DNA from: Pseudomonadota bacterium
GTDB taxonomy: Bacteria > Desulfobacterota > Desulfovibrionia > Desulfovibrionales > Desulfovibrionaceae
Assembly: GCA_023433925.1 (NCBI GenBank)
Contig: JAEYTO010000041.1
Location: forward strand, 7,953 to 71,952
Reading direction: 5' to 3'
Length of the DNA stretch: 64,000 bases
The notes under the pieces are model-generated. The model was not told where the DNA came from. It did not search any database and worked only from the letters and a program-made list of their open reading frames with translations. The position numbers and the translations under genes are program-made. Below, piece by piece: positions 49,046 through 57,152 of this stretch (the first letter of the stretch is position 1; each line of letters begins with the position of its first letter).

Positions 49046-49657
49046 ATGCGTGCCATCGTGCTGGCCATGGCCATGCTCCTGTTATGGGCCGCGCCTGCCG
49101 CCGCCTTGGACGACCAGGCCGTGCTTGACGGCCTGGGCAAGGCCGCACGGTCCATCCACAGCGTGTCCGCCGACTTCGTGCAGCGCAAGAAGCTGGAGAT
49201 GTTCAACGAGGTCATGATCTCCAAGGGCCGGCTGGCCCTGGCCAAGCCCGACCGGCTGCGCTGGGAGTACACCGAGCCCGTGGCCTCGGGCTTCGCCGTC
49301 AAGGGCGGCCAGGGCCGGCGCTGGAACGCCATGATCGGCCGCATGAACAATTTCGACATCCGCCAGGACCCGGTCATGCAGGTCATCGTGGACCAGCTCA
49401 TGGCCTGGACCAACGCCGACCTGGAGCGCATGGGCCGCGACTTCTCCATCGAGGTGGCCGGCGCCGAGCCCCCGCTGCTCGTGCTCAGGCCCCGCGTGCC
49501 CGCCGTGGGCGGCTATATCGAGAGCATCAGCATCCGCTACGCTTCGGACATGCGCTCCATCGAGCGCGTGGAGGTCCTGGAGCCGGGCGGCGACTCCACG
49601 CTCATCGAATTCAGCCACGTGCGCATCGACGCCCAACTGCCCGAGGAGCTGTTCTAA
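49046..49657 (+). CDS. LolA-like outer-membrane lipoprotein carrier
   Basis: This 203-residue periplasmic protein has a signal peptide (MRAIVLAMAMLLLWAAPAAA) and the LolA fold pattern: SVSADFVQRKKLEMFNEVMI, GRLALAKPDRLRWEYTEP (about 62-79) and a hydrophobic concave sheet after it. LolA paralogues in APE-type clusters carry the lipid product from the exporter to the outer membrane, and the MMPL exporter follows five bases later. The ATG is the codon immediately after the previous stop. It is a pathway paralogue, not necessarily the housekeeping LolA. Confidence 0.83.
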   Translation: MRAIVLAMAMLLLWAAPAAALDDQAVLDGLGKAARSIHSVSADFVQRKKLEMFNEVMISKGRLALAKPDRLRWEYTEPVASGFAVKGGQGRRWNAMIGRMNNFDIRQDPVMQVIVDQLMAWTNADLERMGRDFSIEVAGAEPPLLVLRPRVPAVGGYIESISIRYASDMRSIERVEVLEPGGDSTLIEFSHVRIDAQLPEELF

Positions 49658-49662
49658 CCGGC

Positions 49663-52059
49663 ATGTCCAGCAAGACCCGCGAGCCGCTTTCCGTCAGGCT
49701 CTACAAAGCCTTGCAGCCCAGGCGAGCCGTGCTCCTCGCGGTCACGCTCGGCATCCTGGCGCTGCTCGCGGCGGGCATGCTGCGCATTCGGGTCTCCGAG
49801 AACGTCATGGCCCTGCTCCCGGACGACACCGAGGGGGTGGCGTCGGATTTCGAGCTTCTGCGCCGCGCGCCTTTCCTGCACAAGGTCCTGGTGACCCTAA
49901 GCGCCGAGGATGATGAGGCCGCCGCCCGCCTGACCGAGACGGCGCGAGGCTTCTCCGCCGCCCTGGCTTCCGACCCGGCCACGGGACTGTTCACGCGGGT
50001 CGAGCACGGACCGCCGGCCGAGGCCGGTTCCGGCATCATCGCCGCCCTGCTCGCCAACCAGCCCAACCACGCCACGGACGAGTCCCTGCGCGCCCTGGAG
50101 GACCGCCTGGGCCGCGAGGCCGTACGCACGAGCCTGCGCGAGGACTGGGCGCTCATGACCGGCCCCGAGGCCTGGGCCATGAAGGAACTCGTGCGCCTGG
50201 ACCCGCTGGGCTTCCGGGCCTCGGCGCTGCAAGGCCTCGCCGCGGTCAATCTCCTGCCGGGCGTGCGCCTGCGCGACGGCGTGTTCGTGAGCGCCGACGG
50301 CCGCCATGCCCTGCTCGTGGCCGAGACGCCCGTTGACATCACCGACTCGGCCGGCTCGGAGCGCCTCCTGGAGGCCTTCTGGGCCATCGCGTACAAGAGC
50401 CTGCCTCAAGGCATCCGGGCCGAGATCGTCTCGGGCCACGTCTACTCGGCGGCCAACGCGGCGGCCATCAAGTCTGATCTGGGCCTGATCATGGTCGTCT
50501 CGTCCGTGTTCCTGGCGGCCATCTTCCTCCTCTTCCTGCGCAGCCTCCAGGCCGGCTGGGTGCTGCTCCTGCCCTACGGCTCCCTGTGCGCCGGAAGCGT
50601 GGCCGTTTTCCTGCTCTATCCCGACGTCTCGGGCATCACCCTGGGTTTTGGCGGCGTGCTTCTGGGCATCAGCGTGGATTACGGCCTGCATGTGTTCATC
50701 GCGCTCAAGCAGGGCGGCGAAAGTCGGGTCTCGCTTCTCGGCAAGGTCTCCCGGCCCGTGACCCTGGGAGCGGCCACGACCGTGGCGGCCTTCTGTGTGC
50801 TCCTCATCTCGGATCTGCCGGCCCAGAGGCAGCTCGCGGTCTTCGCCATAGCCGGGCTGACCATGGCCCTCGTGCAGGCGCTCGTGGTGCTGCCCCATCT
50901 CGTCAGCCCGTCGCCGATCAAATGCATTCGCCTGCCGGATTTCACGAGACTGGCCAACCGCTTCCGCCCGGCCATCATCGTCCTGTGGATAGGCCTGCTC
51001 GTGCTTGGGGCCTGGGGGGCGCGCCACATCGGCTTCAACGGCAACATGCGCGCCTTGGGGCTGGCTTCGGCGGAAATCGATGCGGCCGAAGCGAGAGTCC
51101 GCGAAACCTGGGGCGACGTGCGCGGCAGGGCCCTGGTCCTTGTGCAGGGCGAAAGCCTGCAAAAGGCCCTTGAAGCCAACGACCGGCTTTACGTTGGCTT
51201 GCGCGAAGGGCTTGGCGCGAACGAAGTGGTCAGCCTGGCGGCGCTGCTGCCCGCCGAGGCGACCCAGGCCAGGAGCCGGGACCACTGGCAGGCCTTCTGG
51301 GCCGAGCGCGGCCCCCAGGTATTGAGCACGATCGAAGAGGAGGGCGCGGCCCTGGGCTTCTCGCCTAGCGCCTTCGAGCCCTTCGCGCGGCTCGTCTCCA
51401 CCCGGCCGGCGCCGCTCACTGATGATAGCCTGCGCGCGGCGGGACTGGGCCGCATGATCGAAGGGCTCCTCCTGCCGCCCTCGGCTCCCGGCGAGCCCTG
51501 GGGGGTGCTGAGCCTGGTCCCGGACACGGACAAGGCCGCCGCGCTGGTGGCGGACGCCACGGACGGTACGGCGCGCTTCGTGTCCCAGGGCCGATTCGGA
51601 GACATGGTCAGCCAGGCTCTACACCATGACTTCACCAAATTCCTCGCGCTGGCCCTGCTGGCCGTGGGGCTCATCATTTACGTGGGGCAGCGCAGCCTGC
51701 GCCGGACCCTGCTGGCTCTTGCGCCGATAGGCACGGGAATCGCCGGACTCTTTGCTTTCATGGGTCTGACGGGCATGTCCTTCAATCTCTACAACCTGGC
51801 CGCGGTGATCCTGATCATCGGCTTGGGCGAGGATTACGGAATCTTCATGCTCGAACGGCTGGACCACCTCGAAGACCGGAGCGCCGAGCATTCAGTCCTC
51901 GTCTCGGGCCTGACTACCCTGGCCGGCTTCGGCTCCCTGGCCCTGGCCAGCCATCCCGCCCTGAACTCCATCGGGCTCACGGCGCTCGTGGGCATGGTCG
52001 GCACGCTTCCCGGCGCGCTGCTCCTCGTGCCCGCCCTGGCAAGGAGCAAGCATGACTGA
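49663..52059 (+). CDS. MMPL/RND-family lipid exporter
   Basis: This 798-residue inner-membrane exporter has twelve predicted helices in two halves. Each half has a large periplasmic loop after the first helix and five helices near its end (LIMVVSSVFLAAIFLLFLRS near 277, LGFGGVLLGISVDYGLHVFI near 330; second half ALALLAVGLIIYVGQRSLRR near 670, VILIIGLGEDYGIFMLERLD near 720). The paired GISVDYG and GLGEDYG segments carry the Asp residues used for proton coupling. It corresponds to ApeM-type exporters that pass polyene lipids to LolA. The stop overlaps the downstream open frame (52052). Confidence 0.87.
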   Translation: MSSKTREPLSVRLYKALQPRRAVLLAVTLGILALLAAGMLRIRVSENVMALLPDDTEGVASDFELLRRAPFLHKVLVTLSAEDDEAAARLTETARGFSAALASDPATGLFTRVEHGPPAEAGSGIIAALLANQPNHATDESLRALEDRLGREAVRTSLREDWALMTGPEAWAMKELVRLDPLGFRASALQGLAAVNLLPGVRLRDGVFVSADGRHALLVAETPVDITDSAGSERLLEAFWAIAYKSLPQGIRAEIVSGHVYSAANAAAIKSDLGLIMVVSSVFLAAIFLLFLRSLQAGWVLLLPYGSLCAGSVAVFLLYPDVSGITLGFGGVLLGISVDYGLHVFIALKQGGESRVSLLGKVSRPVTLGAATTVAAFCVLLISDLPAQRQLAVFAIAGLTMALVQALVVLPHLVSPSPIKCIRLPDFTRLANRFRPAIIVLWIGLLVLGAWGARHIGFNGNMRALGLASAEIDAAEARVRETWGDVRGRALVLVQGESLQKALEANDRLYVGLREGLGANEVVSLAALLPAEATQARSRDHWQAFWAERGPQVLSTIEEEGAALGFSPSAFEPFARLVSTRPAPLTDDSLRAAGLGRMIEGLLLPPSAPGEPWGVLSLVPDTDKAAALVADATDGTARFVSQGRFGDMVSQALHHDFTKFLALALLAVGLIIYVGQRSLRRTLLALAPIGTGIAGLFAFMGLTGMSFNLYNLAAVILIIGLGEDYGIFMLERLDHLEDRSAEHSVLVSGLTTLAGFGSLALASHPALNSIGLTALVGMVGTLPGALLLVPALARSKHD

Positions 52060-52118
52060 AATGGTTTGGGCGGTCGGGCCCCTGAACCCGCGCTTAGCGC
52101 TTTTTGCAGATGAAACGA

Positions 52119-52182
52119 GGGTCCAGGGAAATCACTTCCCTGGCGGAGGAGAGTCCAAGAGAGGACAGCGCCCTCTCCCAGG
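52119..52182. repeat. REP-like palindromic repeat, copy 3, inside the operon
   Basis: CCAGGGAA / TTCCCTGG (52123-52143) and GAGAGG / CCTCTC (52159-52177) form two hairpins. The block GGCGGAGGAGAGTCCAAG resembles GCCGGGAGAGAGCCCGAG at 37695 and the copy at 13736. It lies between the MMPL stop and the inferred start of the DUF3261-like gene. Confidence 0.5.
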
Positions 52183-52204
52183 CCGTCTGCAAGGCGCCCA
52201 CACG

Positions 52205-52879
52205 TTGACGGGCAGTTCGAAGCGAATCCTGTCCGTGCTGCTCGGCCTGCTGCTCTGCGTTGCGGCCGGCTGCGGCAAGTTCCATGTCGATCCGACCTGG
52301 GAGCGACTATCCGTGGCGCAGGTGCGCGGGCTGGCGGACCGTCAATGGTCCGAGGGCCCTGGCGTGTGGCACGTCCAGCAGACCGTTTTCCTGGAGTCGC
52401 GCGGCCACGAGCTGCTCATGTCCGGCTTCGTGCGCCTGGACACCGCCGGGCGCACGGCGCGCGTGGTGGTCATGAACGAGCTGGGCATGAAGTTCTTCGA
52501 CCTGGAGGTCTCCGAGACCGGGCTTACCGAGCATTTCACGGCCCCGGACATCAGGCGCTTCCCCGAGGTCGCGGTCATGCTCGCCGAGGGCGTGCGCCAC
52601 ATCTACCTCGTGCCGCGCCTGACGCCGGATACGCCTGTATGGCTCGCGCCCTACGGGCCGGTGGCCAGGGGCGAGTGGCAAGGAGTCCCGGCCTTCACCT
52701 TTCTGGACCCGGCCACGGGCGAGCCTGTGCGCAAGATGAGCCCGGACAAGTTCTGGACCGTGGACTACCGCGAGTACCGCCGGGAAGAGCCCCGGAGCTT
52801 TCCGGGCTCCATCGTCTACACTCATACCCGGGCGGGCCTGCGGCTGACGCTTCGGACGAACAAGGTGAGCGCGCAATGA
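52205..52879 (+). CDS. DUF3261-like (ApeN-type) lipoprotein
   Basis: A predicted lipoprotein with the pattern of DUF3261 proteins of APE clusters: signal sequence ending LLLCVAAGC, a mature domain with WHVQQTVFLESRGHELLMSG, VVMNELGMKFFDLEVSETGL and a C-terminal YREYRREEP. It probably assists product transfer at the outer membrane. I place the start at TTG 52205, which gives LTGSSKRILSVLLGLLLCVA, a normal lipoprotein signal. The frame is open from ATG 52052, overlapping the MMPL stop, but that adds 51 residues that run through a REP-like repeat. Length about 224 residues in the short form. Its stop overlaps the next start by 4 bp. Confidence 0.72.
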   Translation: MTGSSKRILSVLLGLLLCVAAGCGKFHVDPTWERLSVAQVRGLADRQWSEGPGVWHVQQTVFLESRGHELLMSGFVRLDTAGRTARVVVMNELGMKFFDLEVSETGLTEHFTAPDIRRFPEVAVMLAEGVRHIYLVPRLTPDTPVWLAPYGPVARGEWQGVPAFTFLDPATGEPVRKMSPDKFWTVDYREYRREEPRSFPGSIVYTHTRAGLRLTLRTNKVSAQ

Positions 52880-53259
52880 GCAGGATGCGACAGGAGATCC
52901 TCGCGGCCCGTCTCGGGGATTTCACCCACGGCGACGGCGGCCTGAGCGGACGTTTTCGCTTTGGCCAGGGCTTCGTGGGCTTCGCCGGCCATTTTCCGGG
53001 CTACCCGCTCCTGCCCGCCGTGGCCCAAGCCGTGCTTGGCCGGGTCATGGCCGAGGCGTTGGCCGGCGCTCCGCTGGCTATGGCTATTTTGGAAAAGGCC
53101 AAGTTCGTGCGCGAGGTGCGGCCGGACGAGGAACTGCTCGCCGAGTGCCGCCGCATGGAGCTCAAGGGCCGCGCCGGCTACGAGGTGCGCCTGAGCGTCG
53201 CGGGCGAGCCGGCTTCGTCCTTCGTTCTCATCCCGGCCACCGAGGGAGCCGCGGCATGA
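52876..53259 (+). CDS. Hotdog-fold 3-hydroxyacyl-ACP dehydratase (FabZ/ApeI-like)
   Basis: This 127-residue hotdog protein has the FabA/FabZ-type active-site loop GHFPGYPLLPAVAQAVLGRV, in which His39 is the catalytic base position. The Asp/Glu normally in the central helix is at LGRVMAEAL, so a conserved acid is present. Its role in the pathway is dehydration, alone or with the ApeP-like protein. The start overlaps the DUF3261-like stop (ATGA), and the stop overlaps the thioesterase start. Confidence 0.82.
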   Translation: MSRMRQEILAARLGDFTHGDGGLSGRFRFGQGFVGFAGHFPGYPLLPAVAQAVLGRVMAEALAGAPLAMAILEKAKFVREVRPDEELLAECRRMELKGRAGYEVRLSVAGEPASSFVLIPATEGAAA

Positions 53260-53735
53260 GCCGCAAGGCGTACTTCAAGGCCGAGCCCGGAGCGCCGGCG
53301 CCCCTGCGCACGACCGTGCGGCGGGTGGTGCGCTTCGAGGAGGTCGACTCCATGGCCATCGTCTGGCACGGCCGCTACCCGAGCTTCTTCGAGGACGCGC
53401 GCGTGGCCCTGGGCGACAGCCACGGCATCGGCTACCTGGACTTCCACGCCCAGGGCGTGCTCACGCCCATCAAGCAGATGCACGTGGACTACCAGAAGCC
53501 CCTGCGCTTCAAGGAAGAGTTCAGCATCGAGGCCCTGCTGCACTGGAGCGAGGCCGCGCGCATCAACTACGAATTCATCCTGCGCAACGCCGCCGGCCAG
53601 GTGACCACCACGGGCTACAGCGTGCAGCTCATGCTCGACACCAATTACAATTTGCTCATGGCGCCGCCGCCCTTCTACCAGGAATTCCGCGAGCGCTGGA
53701 AGGCCGGGGAACTTTTCACCAGGGAGCCGAAGTGA
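53256..53735 (+). CDS. Acyl-ACP/CoA thioesterase, 4HBT hotdog family
   Basis: This 159-residue thioesterase has the 4-hydroxybenzoyl-CoA thioesterase motif Asp31-x6-His38-x2-Tyr41 in EVDSMAIVWHGRYPSFFEDA and QMHVDYQKPLRF at about residue 74. It can release the finished chain from ACP, or hydrolyse aberrant intermediates, as ApeK is proposed to do. The start overlaps the preceding stop by 4 bp and the stop shares a base with the next start (TGATG). Confidence 0.87.
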   Translation: MSRKAYFKAEPGAPAPLRTTVRRVVRFEEVDSMAIVWHGRYPSFFEDARVALGDSHGIGYLDFHAQGVLTPIKQMHVDYQKPLRFKEEFSIEALLHWSEAARINYEFILRNAAGQVTTTGYSVQLMLDTNYNLLMAPPPFYQEFRERWKAGELFTREPK

Positions 53736-54895
53736 TGCCCATGGCGCAAGTCGTGGTCACCGAGGCGCGGGCCGTGACGGCCCTGGGCGATCTCGACGCG
53801 ACCTGGCGGGCGCTGCTCGCCGGCCGTTCGGGCATTGCGCCCGTCACGCGCTTCGATCCCACGGGCTGCGTAAGCTCCCTGGCGGCCTGCGTTCCCGGCC
53901 TGGAGCACGGTGCGACCAAAGGCCGCAGCCTGCTTCTGGCCCTGATCGACCGGCTGCTTAATGGGATGTCGGCCATGCCGGCCATTCCGAATGACGCGCC
54001 GCTCTTCGCCGCCACGACCAAGGCCGGCATCGACGCCCTTGAAAGCGCATCCCGAGGCGGAGAAATCCGCGCGGACGACGCCCGGCCGGATCTGCTCGCA
54101 GACGAGGCCGCCCGACGGCTGGGTTTGACCGGACGGCGCGAGACGGTCAGCGGAGCCTGCGCCTCGGCGACCATGGCCCTGGCCCGCGCCGCCGTGCTCA
54201 TCTCCCACGGCAGCGCCACGGCTGCGCTCATGGTCTGCGCCGACCTGGTCAGCGAGTTCGCGTTTACGGGCTTCTCGGCCCTGCGCGCCCTGTCCCCCGC
54301 GCCATGCAGGCCCTTTGACGCCAAGCGCGACGGCCTGACCCTGGGCGAGGGCGCGGCGCTCCTCCTGCTCATGAGCGAGGAGCGCGCCCGAACTGAAAAC
54401 AGGCCCATCCTGGCCCGGCTGGAAGGCTGGGGCATGGCCAACGACGCCACGCACATCACCGCGCCCGCGCGTGACGGCTGTGGGCTCATCGCCACCGTGA
54501 ACAGAGCCCTGGCCATGGCCAAGGCCCGCCCTGATGACGTGGCGGCCATCTGCGCCCACGGCACGGGCACGGTCTACAACGACGCCATGGAACTGACCGC
54601 CTTCCGGGCGGTTTTCGATGGCCGGAAGGTCCCGCTGCACGGGGTCAAGGGCGCGCTGGGCCACGCCATGGGCGCGTCGGGCGGCATCGAGGCCGCCTTG
54701 TGCTGCCGCATGCTCGCGGACAGGATGCTTCCGCCGACCATCGGCTTGTGCGAGCCCGACCTGGCCGCCAGGGGCATGGTCAGCGAAAAGCCCGCGCCCC
54801 TGCCGCCCGGCCTGCTCCTGAGCACCAACTCGGGCTTCGGCGGCCTCAACGCGGCGCTGCTGTTCGCGAGCGCCAGGGACGGAGGCCGGGCATGA
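53735..54895 (+). CDS. Beta-ketoacyl-ACP synthase, active, shorter type
   Basis: This 386-residue condensing enzyme has a complete triad: Cys142 in VSGACASATM, His275 in ICAHGTGTV and His310 in VKGALGHAMG. It starts VVVTEARAVTALGDLDATWRA, and the N-terminal part (residues 40-110) is divergent from FabF. ATG 53735 overlaps the thioesterase stop; ATG 53741 or GTG 53732 are near alternatives. It resembles the ApeO-type KS, the class that requires a Cys-less partner, and the following gene encodes such a protein. Confidence 0.87.
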   Translation: MPMAQVVVTEARAVTALGDLDATWRALLAGRSGIAPVTRFDPTGCVSSLAACVPGLEHGATKGRSLLLALIDRLLNGMSAMPAIPNDAPLFAATTKAGIDALESASRGGEIRADDARPDLLADEAARRLGLTGRRETVSGACASATMALARAAVLISHGSATAALMVCADLVSEFAFTGFSALRALSPAPCRPFDAKRDGLTLGEGAALLLLMSEERARTENRPILARLEGWGMANDATHITAPARDGCGLIATVNRALAMAKARPDDVAAICAHGTGTVYNDAMELTAFRAVFDGRKVPLHGVKGALGHAMGASGGIEAALCCRMLADRMLPPTIGLCEPDLAARGMVSEKPAPLPPGLLLSTNSGFGGLNAALLFASARDGGRA

Positions 54896-55124
54896 ACCGA
54901 CTTGTGACTTTGATTCGCTGCCGGGTAACTGGGAAGGGCTTCGCCCTCCCCAGACCCCACCCACCAAGGGCCACGGGCCCTTGGAACCCGCATGTTTCAT
55001 TGGCGGGTTGCCCCAACCGGCCGGCTATCCCGGACCACCCGCTCAAAAAAAACGCGGGGGTCCGGGGGGAATCATTCCCCCCGGCCGCCGGAGGCCTCTC
55101 TTACTCGCCATGCGGAGGCCGGCC
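54896..55124. repeat. Spacer with two palindromic repeat blocks inside the operon
   Basis: After the KS gene, 54931-54989 is a 59-bp block that matches 37471-37529 with 6 differences. At 55062-55084 CCGGGGGGAA / TTCCCCCCGG forms a 10-bp hairpin in a G/C-rich context preceded by eight A residues. No gene is supported. This is the only spacer over 100 bp between genes in this part of the operon and could create an internal processing or attenuation point. Confidence 0.7.
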
Positions 55125-55883
55125 ATGAGCGCGCTCGTCACGGGCATGGGCTGGCTCACGGCATCGGGCCTGGGCCAGGGCAAGCGGGACGCCTTCGCCC
55201 TCGCGCCCGGCGTCCTGCCCGAGGTGCGCCGACAGGAGCTGTTCGAGGAGCACCCGCGCTTCGGGCGCATGGACACCTACTGCAAGGCGGGCTTGGCCGG
55301 CGTGGTCATGGCCCTGCGCGACGCCGGGCTCCAGGGCCCGCTCGGCCTTGACGCGGGGCTGGCGGCCTCCACGCGCGCGGGTTGCCTGCGTACCGACCTG
55401 GACTACTACGCCACGGTCATGCAGGGCCACCTGCTGGCCAGCCCGAATCTGTTCGCCTTCACACTGCCCACGTCCTTCCCGGCCGAGGCGGCCATCTGCT
55501 TCGGCCTGCGCGGCCCGACCCACGTGCTTCACGAGCCCGCGGCCTTCGGGCTGGCCGGGGTGCGCGCGGCTCTGGAGGCCATTGACTTCGGCGAGGCCGA
55601 AATCATGCTCGCCGGGGCCTGCGAGGACGCGCCGACAGGCTGGCCTGGACTCTCCGGAGAAGATGGGCAAACCGGCCCGGCAGGTGCCGTGTTCCTCGTC
55701 CTCGAAGCCGAGGCCAGCGCCGCCAAGCGCACGGCTTACGGCCGCCTGGAGCTGGACGGCGAGACCGTCCGGCTGGACGGCGCACGGCAGGAAAGCCTGG
55801 CCGCCCTTGTGTCAGGGCTCCGGAACCATTCGACCTTAAGCGCCCCCGGCGCAAACCCGATAGGGGATACCTCATGCGCATGA
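55125..55883 (+). CDS. Ketosynthase-like N-domain protein without catalytic cysteine
   Basis: This 252-residue protein is shorter than a full ketosynthase. It has ALVTGMGWLTASGLGQGKRD at the start and LVLEAEASAAKRTAYGRLEL near residue 187. In the nucleophile region (VLHEPAAFGLAGVRAAL) no Cys occurs, and there is no C-terminal His/GHT motif. It resembles the chain-length-factor-like ApeC proteins and follows the KS at 53735. ATG 55125 has GGAGG seven bases before it; longer versions run through repeat DNA. The stop overlaps the radical-SAM start by 10 bp. Confidence 0.72.
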   Translation: MSALVTGMGWLTASGLGQGKRDAFALAPGVLPEVRRQELFEEHPRFGRMDTYCKAGLAGVVMALRDAGLQGPLGLDAGLAASTRAGCLRTDLDYYATVMQGHLLASPNLFAFTLPTSFPAEAAICFGLRGPTHVLHEPAAFGLAGVRAALEAIDFGEAEIMLAGACEDAPTGWPGLSGEDGQTGPAGAVFLVLEAEASAAKRTAYGRLELDGETVRLDGARQESLAALVSGLRNHSTLSAPGANPIGDTSCA

Positions 55884-57139
55884 AGCTCATCTATCCGTCC
55901 TGGCCCAAGCTCGAGCGCCAGACCGAATTCCATCTCCCGCCCCACGGCCCGGTCGTCTTCGCGGCCACGGTGCCCGAGGAGGTGGACCTGACCTTCACGG
56001 ACGAAAACCGCGAGCCCGTGGACTTCGACGAGCCCGTGGATCTGGTGGGGCTGTCGGTCATGCTGACCTGCCAGCTCCCGCGCGCCTTCGCCATTGCCGA
56101 CGCCTACCGGGCCAAGGGCGTCAAGGTCATCTTCGGCGGCATCTCGACCATGCTGCACGCCGAAGAAGTGGCCCTGCACGCGGATTCAGTGTTCCTGGGC
56201 GAGGCCGAGGGGCGCTTCGGCCAGGTCATCGCGGACTTCAAGGCCGGCAGGCTCAAGCCGATCTACGACTATCTGCGCGTGCACCCGGACATCAACCTGG
56301 TCGGCACAGCCCGGCGGAGCATCCTCAACCGCGAGCTGTACAACTATCGGGGCGTGCAGATGGTCGATCTCGTGCACGCCTCGCGCGGCTGCAAGTTCAA
56401 CTGCTTCCCGTGCTGCACGAGCTATCTGGGCGGCCGCGTGTTCCGGCCCCGGCCCATCGACAAGGTCATCGAGGAGTTGGACTCCATCCCCAACAACCGG
56501 CTGTTCGTGGTGGACAACTCCCTGGCCCAGGACAAGGACTGGCTCAAGGACCTGTTCAAGGCCATGATCCCGCTCAAGAAGAAGTGGGTCTCGCATCCGG
56601 TCATGTACGATGACGAAGTGCTCGACCTGGCCGCCCAGGCCGGCTGCTGGTACGTGTATCAGGCCGTTTTCGACACCTCGGACGTCATCCGCGAACGCAT
56701 TCGCCAGCTCAAGGCGCACGGCATCGGCATCGAGGGCACCATCCTTCTGGGCACCGACGAGCAGGACGAGGCCTACGTGAAGCGGCTCGTGCACTTCCTC
56801 ATGGAGAACGAGCTGGACATCGCCGAGTTCACCGTGCTCACGCCCTTCCCGCACACGCCCATCCGCGAGAAGTTCGAGAAGGAAGGCCGCATCCTGTCCA
56901 GCGACTGGTCCAGGTACACCTGCGACAAGGTCGTGTTCCAGCCCAAGCAGATGACGCCCGAGAAGCTCCAGGAGCTGTTCTACTGGGCCTGGGACGAGTT
57001 CTACGCCGACGGCGGCTACCAGCTCAAGATGGGCAACCTGTTCAAGAAAGTCATCCGGCGCGAGATGGACGACGGCACCTACCGTCGTTACGACCCGCGC
57101 AAGGGCCGCGCGTTCAAGGGCGAGAAAGCCGCCGTATAG
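55874..57139 (+). CDS. Radical SAM protein with B12-binding-like N-terminal domain, first of three
   Basis: This 421-residue protein begins with a Rossmann-like region of the B12-binding type (LVGLSVMLTCQLPRAFAIAD, GVKVIFGGISTMLHAEE, about 57-97). The usual His ligand motif is not evident, so cobalamin may be bound base-off. The radical-SAM motif is CKFNCFPC (Cys173, Cys177, Cys180). The C-terminal segment after residue 330 (FTVLTPFPHTPI) is shared with the family that includes hopanoid and bacteriochlorophyll methylases/cyclases. It starts at ATG 55874 with AGGGGA upstream, and 13 bp separate it from the next radical-SAM gene. Confidence 0.83.
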   Translation: MRMKLIYPSWPKLERQTEFHLPPHGPVVFAATVPEEVDLTFTDENREPVDFDEPVDLVGLSVMLTCQLPRAFAIADAYRAKGVKVIFGGISTMLHAEEVALHADSVFLGEAEGRFGQVIADFKAGRLKPIYDYLRVHPDINLVGTARRSILNRELYNYRGVQMVDLVHASRGCKFNCFPCCTSYLGGRVFRPRPIDKVIEELDSIPNNRLFVVDNSLAQDKDWLKDLFKAMIPLKKKWVSHPVMYDDEVLDLAAQAGCWYVYQAVFDTSDVIRERIRQLKAHGIGIEGTILLGTDEQDEAYVKRLVHFLMENELDIAEFTVLTPFPHTPIREKFEKEGRILSSDWSRYTCDKVVFQPKQMTPEKLQELFYWAWDEFYADGGYQLKMGNLFKKVIRREMDDGTYRRYDPRKGRAFKGEKAAV

Positions 57140-57152
57140 GCGGGGGAATGCC

